This document shows positions 43,212 through 51,991 of a stretch of 64,000 nucleotides of DNA, in pieces (the first letter of the stretch is position 1; each line of letters begins with the position of its first letter). The notes below the pieces were generated by a model, which saw only the letters and a program-made list of their open reading frames with translations, did not search any database and was not told the origin of the DNA. The DNA is from Nonomuraea terrae (GTDB lineage Bacteria > Actinomycetota > Actinomycetes > Streptosporangiales > Streptosporangiaceae). A program made the translations under genes and the position numbers. The stretch spans positions 1 to 64,000 of the forward strand of contig NZ_SMKQ01000013.1 of assembly GCF_004348995.1 (NCBI RefSeq), given 5' to 3'.

Positions 43212-43808
43212 ATGAGCGAAGAGACACCGGTACTGCGCCGCGACGCCGAGCACAACCGGCAGCGCACGCTGGCGGCGGCACAGGAAGTGTTCGCCGCGCG
43301 CGGGCTGCAAGCCACGCTCAACGACGTTGCCCACCACGCGGGACTCGGCGTCGGCACCGTCTACCGACGGTTTCCCAACAAAGAGGCCCTCGCCGAGGCC
43401 ATCTACGCTGGCAAGCTCGATGACATCCGTGCCACGGCACAGGCCGCACTGGCAGGGCAGGACGCCTACGAAGCCCTGAGAGCCTTCCTCGAACATGCTT
43501 TGGAACAAGCCGCGACCGATCGCGGGCTCCGCGAACTTATACGGCGGGGTACGGGCGAGAGCAAGCAGATCGCGCGCACCCGGGAAGGCATCGTGGAGTG
43601 CTGCGGCTGCCTCATCGCCCGCGCTAAGGAACAGGGCACGGTGCGCGACGACATCACGGTGGGCGACATCGCGCCCATCGTTACGATGATCGACTCCGTG
43701 ATGGATCTGCCGTCCGCCGGTGCCGTCCAACCGTGGCGCCGCTACCTCGCGCTCATCCTCGACGGCCTACGGGCCAGGCCGGACCACCGAGGCCAGCGCT
43801 CTTCATAG
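43212..43808 (+). CDS. TetR-family transcriptional regulator
   Basis: This 198-residue protein has a classical TetR HTH (RQRTLAAAQEVFAARGLQAT then HHAGLGVGTVYRRFPNKEAL) and a C-terminal domain with CCGCLIARAKEQGTVRDDIT, as in TetR_C proteins of the SbtR-like group. It is divergent from two SDR genes, with duplicated operators between them, so it is probably their repressor. Confidence 0.92.
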   Translation: MSEETPVLRRDAEHNRQRTLAAAQEVFAARGLQATLNDVAHHAGLGVGTVYRRFPNKEALAEAIYAGKLDDIRATAQAALAGQDAYEALRAFLEHALEQAATDRGLRELIRRGTGESKQIARTREGIVECCGCLIARAKEQGTVRDDITVGDIAPIVTMIDSVMDLPSAGAVQPWRRYLALILDGLRARPDHRGQRSS

Positions 43809-44378
43809 AGCGAACGTGCCGACAGATCGGCGTTGGACGACATTGCTGTCGGACGACAGCACCTGTTTGAGAAATGATCTCCCCGACTCCATCTCTCCCA
43901 CTTGGCCTCCGGACTGGCGGATCGGAGTGGATTTCGGCTCGATGAACGACCCCTGGCGATGGGTGCCACGCCTCTTGTCACGAGCGGCAAGACAGCTTCG
44001 CGGTGCGCGCCGGCGCGATTTCGTCATTCCGTTACGTCATTTCGTTTCGTCACCGTGACGATTGACGGAACGGAATAGCCCGGCGTGCCATCCGGGCGCC
44101 GTGTGGACGCCGACTCGGCCCGTGGCCTGACCTCGTGCGCGGAACGCTGCCGGAACTCGGCGTCGTGGCCCAGGTCGGGCCGCACCAGGTTGCTCACGAC
44201 GGCCCTGCCGGCCGGCGCCATCCCCAGTAGACCTGCCCCCTCCCTCCCGTGCCGAGCCCGCCACCGATCCGGTAGCGCCCGACCTGGCGCGGGCGCCGGA
44301 GCCGTACGTTCGAGCCTTGACAGCCGCACTCGCCGAGCGAGGATGGAGCGGACGGGCGAGCTCACTGGGGGTGCGGCA
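43809..44378. other. 570-base intergenic region with a large inverted repeat
   Basis: No convincing gene lies here. It contains an AT-rich inverted repeat: ATTCCGTTACGTCA (44026-44039) and TGACGGAACGGAAT (44063-44076), which pair at 13 of 14 positions, with an inner GTCAC-C-GTGAC palindrome at 44049-44059. The repeat could be an operator upstream of the P450 gene or a distal terminator of tetR. Confidence 0.6.
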
Positions 44379-45664
44379 ATGGCGGCGGAGCAACCGTTAG
44401 GTCCGGACGACATCGACTTCTCCGACCCGGGGTTCTGGGCGCGTCCGTTGCGGGACCGCGAGGCGGCGTTCGCCTTGCTGCGCCGGCAGCGCTCGGCGCC
44501 TTTCTACGCGGTGACGGAGAACTTGGGGGCCGGGCCGGGAGGCGGCGGCTACTACCTGCTGACCCGGCATGCCGACGTGCTGGAGGTCAGCCGCCGGCCG
44601 AAGGTCTTCTCCTCGGCGTCGGGGATCAGGATCGCTGACAAGCCGGAGAGTTCTTCGAGGTCTTCGACTCGATGATCGAGATGGACGACCCGCGGCACGC
44701 CCGGCACCGGCGGATCGTCTCCCGCGCCTTCACCCCGCGGATGATCCAGCGGTTCACCGATGACGTGGAACTGACCGCCGCCGGCATCGTCGATGCCGTC
44801 GCCGACCGCGGCTCCTGCGACTTCGTCGCCGAGATCGCGGCCCGACTACCCTTGAAGATCATCTGCGATCTCATGGGCATCGACGACAAGGACCAGGGGT
44901 TCGTCTTCGAGCGCACCAACAGGATCCTCGGCGCCGAGGACCCCGAGTACGCGGCGGAGCCCGGCGCCTCCGGCGCGACGATGCTGCACGCCGCGAACGA
45001 GCTGGCCGCCCTCGTCCAGGAGCTCGCCCGGTCGCGCGCCGCCCGTCCGACCGACGACCTGACCTCCGCGCTCGTCAACGCCAACATCGACGGGGAGAAG
45101 CTGACCTGGCAGGAGCTGGCGTCGTTCTTCGTCCTGCTCGTCATCGCCGGCAACGAGACCACGCGCAACGCCATCTCCCACGGGCTGAAGCTGCTCACCG
45201 AGCACCCCGATCAGAAAGCCCTGTGGCAGTCCGACTTCGAACGGTACGCCCCCGGCGCGGTCGAGGAGATCGTCCGGGTCGCCTCCCCGGTGATCTACAT
45301 GCGGCGTTCGCTGACCCAGGACTACGAGACGGCCGCCGGGCAGCGTTTCAAGGAACACGACAAGGTGGTCATGGTCTACTGGTCGGCCAACCGGGACGAG
45401 ACGGTGTTCGACGACCCGCACCGCTTCGACATCACCCGCGATCCCAACCCGCACGTCGGGTTCGGCGCCGCCGGTCCCCACTTCTGCCTCGGCGCCCACC
45501 TGGCCCGGCGCGAGATCACCGTCATGTTCAGGGAGCTGTTCCGCAAGCTCCCCGACATCCGCGCGGCAGGCGAACCGGATCGGCTCCAGTCCAACTTCAT
45601 CAACGGCATCAAACGCCTGCCCTGCGAGTTCACCCCCACATCGACCCGCACCACCGGCTCATAG
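44379..45664 (+). pseudogene. Cytochrome P450 broken by a single-base frameshift
   Basis: Two adjacent frames make one bacterial class I P450 of about 428 residues. Frame one holds MAAEQPLGPDD and YYLLTRHADVLEVSRRPKVF. Frame two continues FFEVFDSMIEMDDPRHARHR, I-helix VIAGNETTRNAISHG, EEIVR (ExxR) and the haem loop GFGAAGPHFCLGAHLARRE. The frames part at about 44645-44655, where one base appears to be lost after IADKPE. The sequence resembles the CYP124/125/142 sterol- and lipid-oxidising group. The second fragment has no ribosome-binding site at its first ATG. Either a real mutation or a sequencing error is possible; no ferredoxin is adjacent. Confidence 0.85.
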
Positions 45665-45709
45665 CCGTCCCGGTCGCATCCAGCGGCCGCCGGATCATCT
45701 TCCGGGTGA

Positions 45710-46297
45710 CGATGCCGGTTCCGCGGTGGCGACCGCGCCGCTGACCTCGCCGACCAGGCCGCAACCGACGCCCGCCGCGACGCGGACGCCCGCGTGGCCG
45801 AAGCACAGCGGATCGCCGACGAACGCGTCGACCAGGCGGCGCCGGACGCGGCCGAGCAGGTGCATGCCGCCCAGCAGCGCGCCGACGCCGCCATCGAGCA
45901 GGCCCGCGACGAGGCCGACCAGGTCCGGGAGACCTCGGCCGCCGACGTCCAGCGCGCCCAGGCTGACGTCGCGGCCGCCCGCGCCGAAGCCGAGCAGACC
46001 AAGGCGGCGGCCGCCGACACGATCCGCACCCAGGAGCAGGCCGCCCGCGACATCCAGACCGCCCAACTGGCGCAGGCCCGCGCCGAGCAGGGCGAAGCCG
46101 ACGCCCGCCGGGCACTCGAACGCGCCGAGCAGGCAGCCGAACGCGACACGCTGCTCAGGTCACACCAGGCCGAGATCGCCGCGCTCGCCGCGCCGACCGA
46201 GCCACCGAGGCGGCCAAGCGGGAACGCGCCGCCCACGAGGACCTGGCCACCCCGCTTCGCGCTGCAGGAGGCCGCGTCTAGCCACCTAACTCACTAG
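45710..46297 (+). pseudogene. KfrA-like coiled-coil protein fragment
   Basis: This is an alanine/glutamate/arginine-rich coiled coil, for example RIADERVDQAAPDAAEQVHA and VQRAQADVAAARAEAEQTKA, of the type found in plasmid KfrA-like DNA-binding proteins. The frame opens after a stop at 45707 with no start or N-terminal HTH. After HQAEIAALAA the coil continues only in another frame (ADRATEAAKRERAAHEDLAT), pointing to a frameshift near 46195. The fragment is probably dead. Confidence 0.55.
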
Positions 46298-46310
46298 TAC
46301 GTACATTAGG
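46285..46310. promoter_or_regulatory. Probable promoter/operator of the quinate/shikimate operon
   Basis: The AT-rich island CTAACTCACTAGTACGTACA centres on the palindrome GTACGTAC (46297-46304) flanked by CTA and TAG. It lies about 185 bases upstream of the dehydrogenase start at 46491. It is a candidate site for the TetR protein encoded at the end of the operon. Confidence 0.45.
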
Positions 46311-46490
46311 GAATCATGTCAAGCGTCCTGGTCCTGAAGCGGTTGTACCGCACCCTGCTCGGCCGCCGCGAGCTTCCCGCGGAGGGTGGCGGCACTCCGG
46401 CGGACGCCGAGGAGGTCTGCCGTGACACCGCTGCCGCGTGCGGGCCGGCCGCTGATCACCCATATGTCGCGCTTGCTGGAAAGGAAAAAG

Positions 46491-47336
46491 ATGGCCTCAT
46501 TCCTGGTTGGGCTGATCGGCGCGGGCATCGGGCCCTCCTTGAGCCCGCCGCTGCATGAGCGGGAGGCCGCGCACCACGGATTGCCCTACGTCTACCGGCT
46601 GCTCGACACCGACCGGCTCGGGCTCGACGTGGGCGGGCTGGTGCGCACGGCCCGCCGGTTCGGGTTCGACGGCCTGAACATCACCCACCCGTGCAAGCAG
46701 AGCGTCATCCCGCACCTCGACGAGCTGTCGCCGGACGCCCGCATGCTCGGCGCCGTCAACACCGTGCTCTTCGACGGCGAGCGGGCCGTCGGCCACAACA
46801 CTGACTGGACGGGCTTCGCCGAGTCGTTCGCCCGTGGCCTGCCCGAAGCTCCCACGCATCGCGTCGTGCAGCTGGGGGCCGGAGGTGCGGGAGCAGCCGT
46901 GGCGCACGCGATGCTCACCATGGGCGCCGACCTGGTCACGATCGTGGACGTCGATCCGGTACGGGCACGCGCCCTGGCCGAGAAGCTGGCCGGTCGCTTC
47001 GGGGCCGAGCGCGCGTGCCACGCGATCGCGTCCGAGCTGCCGGAGCTGCTGGCCGCGGCAGACGGCCTGGTGCATGCGACCCCGACGGGGATGGCGCACC
47101 ATCCGGGGATGCCGTTGCCGGCCGGGCTGCTGCACCCGGGCCTGTGGGTGGCCGACATCGTCTACCGGCCGCTGGAGACGGAGCTGCTGCGGCAGGCGCG
47201 GGCGCTCGGCTGCCGCACCCTCGACGGCGGCGGCATGGTCGTCTTCCAGGCCGCGCACGCCTTCCGCCTGTTCACCGGCCGTGAGCCGGACGCCGAGCGC
47301 ATGCTCGCCCACCTGACCGAACTCCTCGCCGTCTGA
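46491..47336 (+). CDS. qsuD: NAD-type quinate/shikimate dehydrogenase
   Basis: This 281-residue AroE-fold enzyme interconverts quinate or shikimate and the 3-dehydro form. The substrate site shows GPSLSPPLHE (Ser pair), NITHPCKQ with catalytic Lys69, and NTDWTGF with Asp105. The nucleotide domain has GAGGAGAAVAHAML. Strand 2 ends in VDVDP, with an acid where NADP-dependent AroE has Arg/Thr; this favours NAD and a catabolic role, as in corynebacterial QsuD. The ATG at 46491 has an AAGGAAAAAG ribosome-binding site. qsuB follows after 11 bases. Confidence 0.88.
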   Translation: MASFLVGLIGAGIGPSLSPPLHEREAAHHGLPYVYRLLDTDRLGLDVGGLVRTARRFGFDGLNITHPCKQSVIPHLDELSPDARMLGAVNTVLFDGERAVGHNTDWTGFAESFARGLPEAPTHRVVQLGAGGAGAAVAHAMLTMGADLVTIVDVDPVRARALAEKLAGRFGAERACHAIASELPELLAAADGLVHATPTGMAHHPGMPLPAGLLHPGLWVADIVYRPLETELLRQARALGCRTLDGGGMVVFQAAHAFRLFTGREPDAERMLAHLTELLAV

Positions 47337-47347
47337 AGGAGAAATCG

Positions 47348-49081
47348 GTGCGCAAATCCATCGCTACCGTGTCGGTCAGCGGCACGCTCATCGAGAAGCT
47401 GGAGGCGATCGCCGCCGCCGGCTTCGACGGTGTGGAGATCTTCGAGAACGACCTGCTCGCCTGCTCGATGCCGCCGGAGGAGATCCGGGCCCGCGCCGCC
47501 GACCTGGGGCTGACCATCGACCTCTACCAGCCCTTCCGTGACTTCGAGTCCGTGCCGGACGACCTGCTGGCCAGGAACCTGCGGCGGGCCGAGCACAAGT
47601 TCCAGCTGATGGAGCGCCTCGGCACGGATCTGCTGCTGGTGTGCTCCAACGTCTCACCCGGCGCGATCGGCGACGACGATCTGGCCGCCGCACAGTTGCG
47701 GACGCTGGCCGAGCGGGCCGCCGAGCACGGCATCCGCATCGCGTACGAGGCGCTGGCCTGGGGCCGGCACGTCAACGAGTACCTGCACGCCTGGCGCGTC
47801 GTGCAGCTGGCCGACCACCCCGGCCTGGGCACCTGCCTGGACAGCTTCCACATCCTTTCTCGCGGTTCCGACCCCATCGGCATCGAAGCCATCCCCGGCG
47901 AGAAGATCTTCTTCCTCCAGCTCGCCGACGCACCGCTGCTGGCCATGGACGTGTTGCAGTGGAGCCGCCACTACCGCTGCTTCCCCGGCCAGGGGAACTT
48001 CGACGTGGCGGGGCTGGTGAGGCACACGCTGAACGCCGGATACGCCGGCCCGCTGTCGCTGGAGGTGTTCAACGACCACTTCCGCCAGGCCGACACCCGA
48101 CGCACCGCGAGGGACGGCATGCGCTCGCTCATCGCGCTGGAGGCAGAGCTGAAGGGCGCCACGCGGCCCCCCGTCCCGTCCGGGTTCGCCTTCGCCGAAC
48201 TGGCCGACACCGGCGCGCTCGGTGAAGTGCTGTCCGCGCTCGGCTTCGTGCGTACCGGGGGGCATCCCACGAAACCGGTCGAGCTGTGGGAACAGGGCGG
48301 GGCACGGCTGCTGCTCAACGCCACCGGCGCCGCCCCCGCTCTCGTCGCCCTGGGGCTGGAAAGCCCCGACCCGGCCGGGGCGGTCAAGCACGCCGAATCA
48401 CTGCTGTCACCGGTCCTGCCCCGAGAGCGCGCGCCGCGGGAGGCCCGGCTGGACGCCATCGCCGCGCCGGACGGCACCCAGATCTTCTTCTGTGACGATT
48501 CCTGGCTGTCGGACTTCGCCCCCGACCCGGACGGGCGGGCCGGGGGAGAGATCACCGGTATCGATCACGTGGCGCTCACCCAGCCGTGGCATTACTTCGA
48601 CGAGGCGGAGCTGTTCTACCGCAGCGTGCTCGGCCTGCGCCCGCAAGGCAGCCTGGAGCTGCCCGACCCGTACGGACTGCTGCGCAGCAAGGCCATGTCC
48701 GCCCGCGATGGCGCCGTCCGCATGGTCGTCAACATCGCGCAGGTCGGCGCCGGCGACATCCCGTGGCAGCACGTCGCGCTGGCCTGCGACGGCGTCCTGG
48801 CTGTCGCCCGCAGGCTGCGCGCGGAGCACCCCGGCCTGCTGCTGCCGATCCCCGGCAACTACTACGACGACCTGCAAGCCCGCTACGAGGTCGATCCCGA
48901 GCTGCGTCGTCTCGGCGTGCTCTATGACCGCGACGAGGACGGCGGCGAGTTCCTGCACCTGTACACCGTCACCGTGGGCCGGGTGTTCTTCGAGCTCGTC
49001 CAGCGGATCGGGGGATATGACGGCTATGGAGCCGCCAACGCTCCCATCCGGCTCGCCGTACAACATTCCGGAGATAACTAA
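47348..49081 (+). CDS. qsuB: 3-dehydroshikimate dehydratase with C-terminal HPPD-like domain
   Basis: This 577-residue two-domain enzyme converts 3-dehydroshikimate to protocatechuate. The N-terminal TIM barrel (1-275) has the metal ligands expected for QsuB/QuiC: Glu134 (AYEALAWGRHVN), Asp165 (TCLDSFH), Gln191 (FLQLADAP) and Glu239 (LEVFND). The C-terminal half (about 290-565) is a VOC/4-hydroxyphenylpyruvate-dioxygenase-like domain with ITGIDHVALTQP. The GTG start at 47348 is preceded by GAAGGAGAAA. It lies between the dehydrogenase and a TetR gene. Protocatechuate-cleavage genes are not in the window. Confidence 0.92.
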   Translation: MRKSIATVSVSGTLIEKLEAIAAAGFDGVEIFENDLLACSMPPEEIRARAADLGLTIDLYQPFRDFESVPDDLLARNLRRAEHKFQLMERLGTDLLLVCSNVSPGAIGDDDLAAAQLRTLAERAAEHGIRIAYEALAWGRHVNEYLHAWRVVQLADHPGLGTCLDSFHILSRGSDPIGIEAIPGEKIFFLQLADAPLLAMDVLQWSRHYRCFPGQGNFDVAGLVRHTLNAGYAGPLSLEVFNDHFRQADTRRTARDGMRSLIALEAELKGATRPPVPSGFAFAELADTGALGEVLSALGFVRTGGHPTKPVELWEQGGARLLLNATGAAPALVALGLESPDPAGAVKHAESLLSPVLPRERAPREARLDAIAAPDGTQIFFCDDSWLSDFAPDPDGRAGGEITGIDHVALTQPWHYFDEAELFYRSVLGLRPQGSLELPDPYGLLRSKAMSARDGAVRMVVNIAQVGAGDIPWQHVALACDGVLAVARRLRAEHPGLLLPIPGNYYDDLQARYEVDPELRRLGVLYDRDEDGGEFLHLYTVTVGRVFFELVQRIGGYDGYGAANAPIRLAVQHSGDN

Positions 49082-49090
49082 GATAGGCAG

Positions 49091-49759
49091 GTGACAGCCT
49101 CCGCCTCCTCCCCGTCCGGCACAGCCGATCGCCGGCGTGACGCCGATCGCACCAAGGCGGAGATCCTGGAGGTCGCCCAGCAGGAGTTCGCCCGCCACGG
49201 CTACGCGGGTGCGCGGGTCGATGAGATCGCCGCTCGGATGCGCACCACCAAGCGCATGATCTACTACTACTTCGGCAGCAAGGAGCGGCTCTACATCTCG
49301 GTGCTGGAGAGGGCCTACACCGAGGTCAGGGCGGTGGAGCGCACGGTCGACGTGCACCACCTGGCCCCGGTGGAGGCCATCCGCACGCTGGCCGAGCTGA
49401 CCTTCGACCACCACGACGCCCATCGCGACTTCATCAAGCTGGTCGCGATCGAGAACATCCACCAGGCTGAGCACATCCGCAAGTCGCAGGCGCTGGCCGG
49501 CCTCGGCGCGCCCGTACTCGACCTCATCGAGTCCATCCTCGACGCGGGTACGGCGAGCGGCGACTTCGTCACCGAGGCCGACGCTGTCGACGTGCACATG
49601 CTGATCAGCTCGTTCTGCTTCTTCCGGGTGGCCAACCAGCACACCTTCGAGGCGCTGTTCGGGCGCGACATGACCGCGCCCGGACACCGCGACCGGCTGC
49701 GCCGGACGGTGGGGGAGATGGTCGTCGCCTACCTGCGCGGCCAGGGCCGTAGCAGCTGA
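49091..49759 (+). CDS. TetR-family regulator of the quinate/shikimate operon
   Basis: This 222-residue TetR protein starts at a GTG nine bases after qsuB, with HTH RTKAEILEVAQQEFARHGYA then VDEIAARMRTTKRMIYYYFG, and a C-terminal domain typical of TetR_C proteins controlling aromatic-acid genes. It is the last gene of the operon and probably represses it until a pathway intermediate binds. Corynebacterial qsu genes use a LysR activator instead. Confidence 0.9.
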   Translation: MTASASSPSGTADRRRDADRTKAEILEVAQQEFARHGYAGARVDEIAARMRTTKRMIYYYFGSKERLYISVLERAYTEVRAVERTVDVHHLAPVEAIRTLAELTFDHHDAHRDFIKLVAIENIHQAEHIRKSQALAGLGAPVLDLIESILDAGTASGDFVTEADAVDVHMLISSFCFFRVANQHTFEALFGRDMTAPGHRDRLRRTVGEMVVAYLRGQGRSS

Positions 49760-49775
49760 TCAAGGAGCGCGCGCC

Positions 49776-51845
49776 TCAGGCGGGCAGGACCTCGATCTTG
49801 CCCGTCGGCCGGGGACTGTGGGTGTCGTTGAAGAAGTACTCGCCGGGCCGGGTGAAGGTGTACTGGAAGGACTCGTCCGGCCTGAGCCTGACGTCGAACA
49901 GGCCCTCGAAGAACTGCGTGGCCCCGTGGACGTTGACGTTGTCGGCGGGGTTGAGGAAGGTGACCGTCGTGCCGACCGGCACCCGCAGATGGGTGGGCGC
50001 CATGGCGTTGACGGCCGTGGACTCGACCGTGCCCACCTGCCCGTTCTGGTACGTGCGGGCCAGCACGACGGTGTTGCCGACCGCGCTGCCGTCGACGGGG
50101 GAGCCGGAGACCGGCCGCCGGATGACCGGGGCGGGCGGGGTGGCGGCTGGCGGCACGGTACCTCCCAGTTTGAGGGCCCACAGGTGGTCCCCACGAGGGG
50201 CCGAGTTGCCGTACGGGATGCTGGTGCCGCCCGCGAAGACCGCGACGTACTGCTCGCCGTCGATCTCGTAGGCGATCGGGCTGCTGCTGATCGCGGCGCC
50301 GGTCTGCCAGCGCCACAGCTCACGGCCGTCGCGGGCGTCCAGGCACAGCAGGTTGCCGTCGGGCTGGCCGATGAACAGCAGATCGGCGGCGGTGGTGAGG
50401 ATGCCGTTGCCATGGGCCAGCGAGTACGGCATGTTCTTCTTCCACCGCACCCGGTTGGTGCTCGGGTCGACGGCCACGATGCCCCCGGTCTGGTACTCGC
50501 CGGGAGGCCGCAGGCCGTTGGACGATTCCGTCAGGGAGTGCGCGGCCGCGACGTACCCGAAGCCGGTGTAGACCAGGCGGGTGCTGTGGCTGTAGGACTG
50601 GTGGCTCCAGTCGGCGCCGCCGCCGTGGCCGGGGATGCTGAGGATCGGCTCGTCCCAGTGCGGGGCGAACAGCGAGCCGATGGTGTAGTTGGGGACGGCG
50701 CGGTGCGGCGCGCCCGGGATCTCGGTGCCGAGCGGTTGGCGCACCGGCGTCAGCTCCGTCCAGCCGCCCTGGCGCGGGAACGGCTGGGTGGGCCAGGTCT
50801 TCTGCCGGGGCTCCTGCGGCACGGGCACCTCGTCGATGCCGAGCGGCGCCGAGCCGTCGGCGCGGTCGAGGATGTAGTACATGCCGGTTTTGCTGCCGTA
50901 GACGACGAGCTTACGCACCCGGCCTCGGATGCGGGCGTCGACCAGGACGGGCGCCATGACATTGTCCATGTCCCAGATGTCGTGGTGGACCGACTGGAAG
51001 TGCCAGCGGTAGGCGCCGGTCTTCAGGTCCATGGCCACGATCGAGTTGGCGAACAGGTTCTGCCCGCCGCGGCCGGAGCCGTCCTGGGAGGAGTTGGCGC
51101 CCCTGGCGTTGCCGAACGTCCAGTACACCAGGCCGAGCTCCGGGTCGATGGCGCAGTGCATCCACGGGGTGGCGCCGCCGGTCTGCCAGGAGTCTCCCTC
51201 CCAGGTGTCGTTGCCGAATTCGCCTGGACCCGGCACGCCCCAGAAGTGCCAGATCATGTCGCCGGTCCGGGCGTCGAAGGCGAGCGCGGCGCCGCGCGGG
51301 CCGTCGTTGGTGCCGCAGTAGAGCATCCCGTCGTGGTAGGTGACCGCGACCTTCTCCAGGTTGCCGTACCCGTTGTGCTGGCGTTCCCAGAGCACCTGGC
51401 CGGTGCGCTGGTCAAGGGCGATCAGCCAGTTGCCGTTGGCGCACGTGTAGACCTTGCCGTCGCCGATCGCCACCCCGCGCCGGGTGACCGAGCCACGGGT
51501 CTGCTCGTACTTCCACAGGGTCCGGCCGGTACGTCCGTCCACGGCGAACACGTTGCCCAGCGCCGACTCGATGTAGAGCACGCCGTCCACGGCCACGGCG
51601 GTGCTCTGATTGTTGCCGGACGTGAGGCCGCCCTCGATGTGGTTCACCCACGCGCCGCGCAGCCGCCTGACGTTGCCGCGGTGCACGGAGCGCAGCCGGC
51701 TGTGGTTCTGGTTGCCGAGGTTGCCGCCGATCTTGGGGAAGTCCCGGCCGGCGCGATGGGTCGCTGCGGCGGCCGGCGTCTGCGCGGCTCCCGCAAGGGC
51801 GACGGCGGCGACGGCGCCCGCGAGTAACTCTCTCCGACGGACCAT
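49776..51845 (-). CDS. Tat-exported PQQ-dependent alcohol dehydrogenase with cupredoxin-like tail
   Basis: This 689-residue quinoprotein has the twin-arginine signal MVRRRELLAGAVAAVALAG. The eight-bladed PQQ dehydrogenase propeller has repeated W-motifs such as GRTLWKYEQTRG, TGQVLWERQ and DGRELWRWQTGA, and the EGDSWQTGGATPWMHCAIDP region of type I quinoprotein alcohol dehydrogenases. The C-terminal ~100 residues form a cupredoxin-like domain, but the copper Cys is absent (FFNDTHSPRP). The enzyme would oxidise an alcohol or polyol outside the membrane. Four 13-base sites upstream match those in front of the ALDH and iclR genes, linking it to that pathway. The start was chosen at the Tat motif. 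Confidence 0.88.
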   Translation of the reverse strand: MVRRRELLAGAVAAVALAGAAQTPAAAATHRAGRDFPKIGGNLGNQNHSRLRSVHRGNVRRLRGAWVNHIEGGLTSGNNQSTAVAVDGVLYIESALGNVFAVDGRTGRTLWKYEQTRGSVTRRGVAIGDGKVYTCANGNWLIALDQRTGQVLWERQHNGYGNLEKVAVTYHDGMLYCGTNDGPRGAALAFDARTGDMIWHFWGVPGPGEFGNDTWEGDSWQTGGATPWMHCAIDPELGLVYWTFGNARGANSSQDGSGRGGQNLFANSIVAMDLKTGAYRWHFQSVHHDIWDMDNVMAPVLVDARIRGRVRKLVVYGSKTGMYYILDRADGSAPLGIDEVPVPQEPRQKTWPTQPFPRQGGWTELTPVRQPLGTEIPGAPHRAVPNYTIGSLFAPHWDEPILSIPGHGGGADWSHQSYSHSTRLVYTGFGYVAAAHSLTESSNGLRPPGEYQTGGIVAVDPSTNRVRWKKNMPYSLAHGNGILTTAADLLFIGQPDGNLLCLDARDGRELWRWQTGAAISSSPIAYEIDGEQYVAVFAGGTSIPYGNSAPRGDHLWALKLGGTVPPAATPPAPVIRRPVSGSPVDGSAVGNTVVLARTYQNGQVGTVESTAVNAMAPTHLRVPVGTTVTFLNPADNVNVHGATQFFEGLFDVRLRPDESFQYTFTRPGEYFFNDTHSPRPTGKIEVLPA

Positions 51846-51861
51846 GGCCATCCCTTCATGT

Positions 51862-51952
51862 ACCACTGGGTGGACTGTTGCTTCCATCTGATGGACGCAC
51901 CATAGATCGCGGCGAAGAAGCCGTCAACGGACCATTCAATCCACCTGGCGGA
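51862..51952 (-). promoter_or_regulatory. Two pairs of predicted IclR sites upstream of the PQQ dehydrogenase
   Basis: The sites are ACCACTGGGTGGA (51862-51874), TCCATCTGATGGA (51883-51895), the weaker AGCCGTCAACGGA (51919-51931) and TCCACCTGGCGGA (51940-51952). They fit TCCRY-N3-RYGGA. The centres within each pair are exactly 21 bases apart (51868/51889 and 51925/51946). The same motif and spacing occur between the ALDH and iclR genes. Confidence 0.7.
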
Positions 51953-51991
51953 CCATGATCCAGCGCATGCCCAAGAGGCCGGAGGGAGCTG

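Noticed and set aside
49818-51827. 669-codon plus-strand frame opposite the PQQ dehydrogenase
   Set aside because: Antisense shadow; the minus strand encodes a complete quinoprotein with Tat signal.
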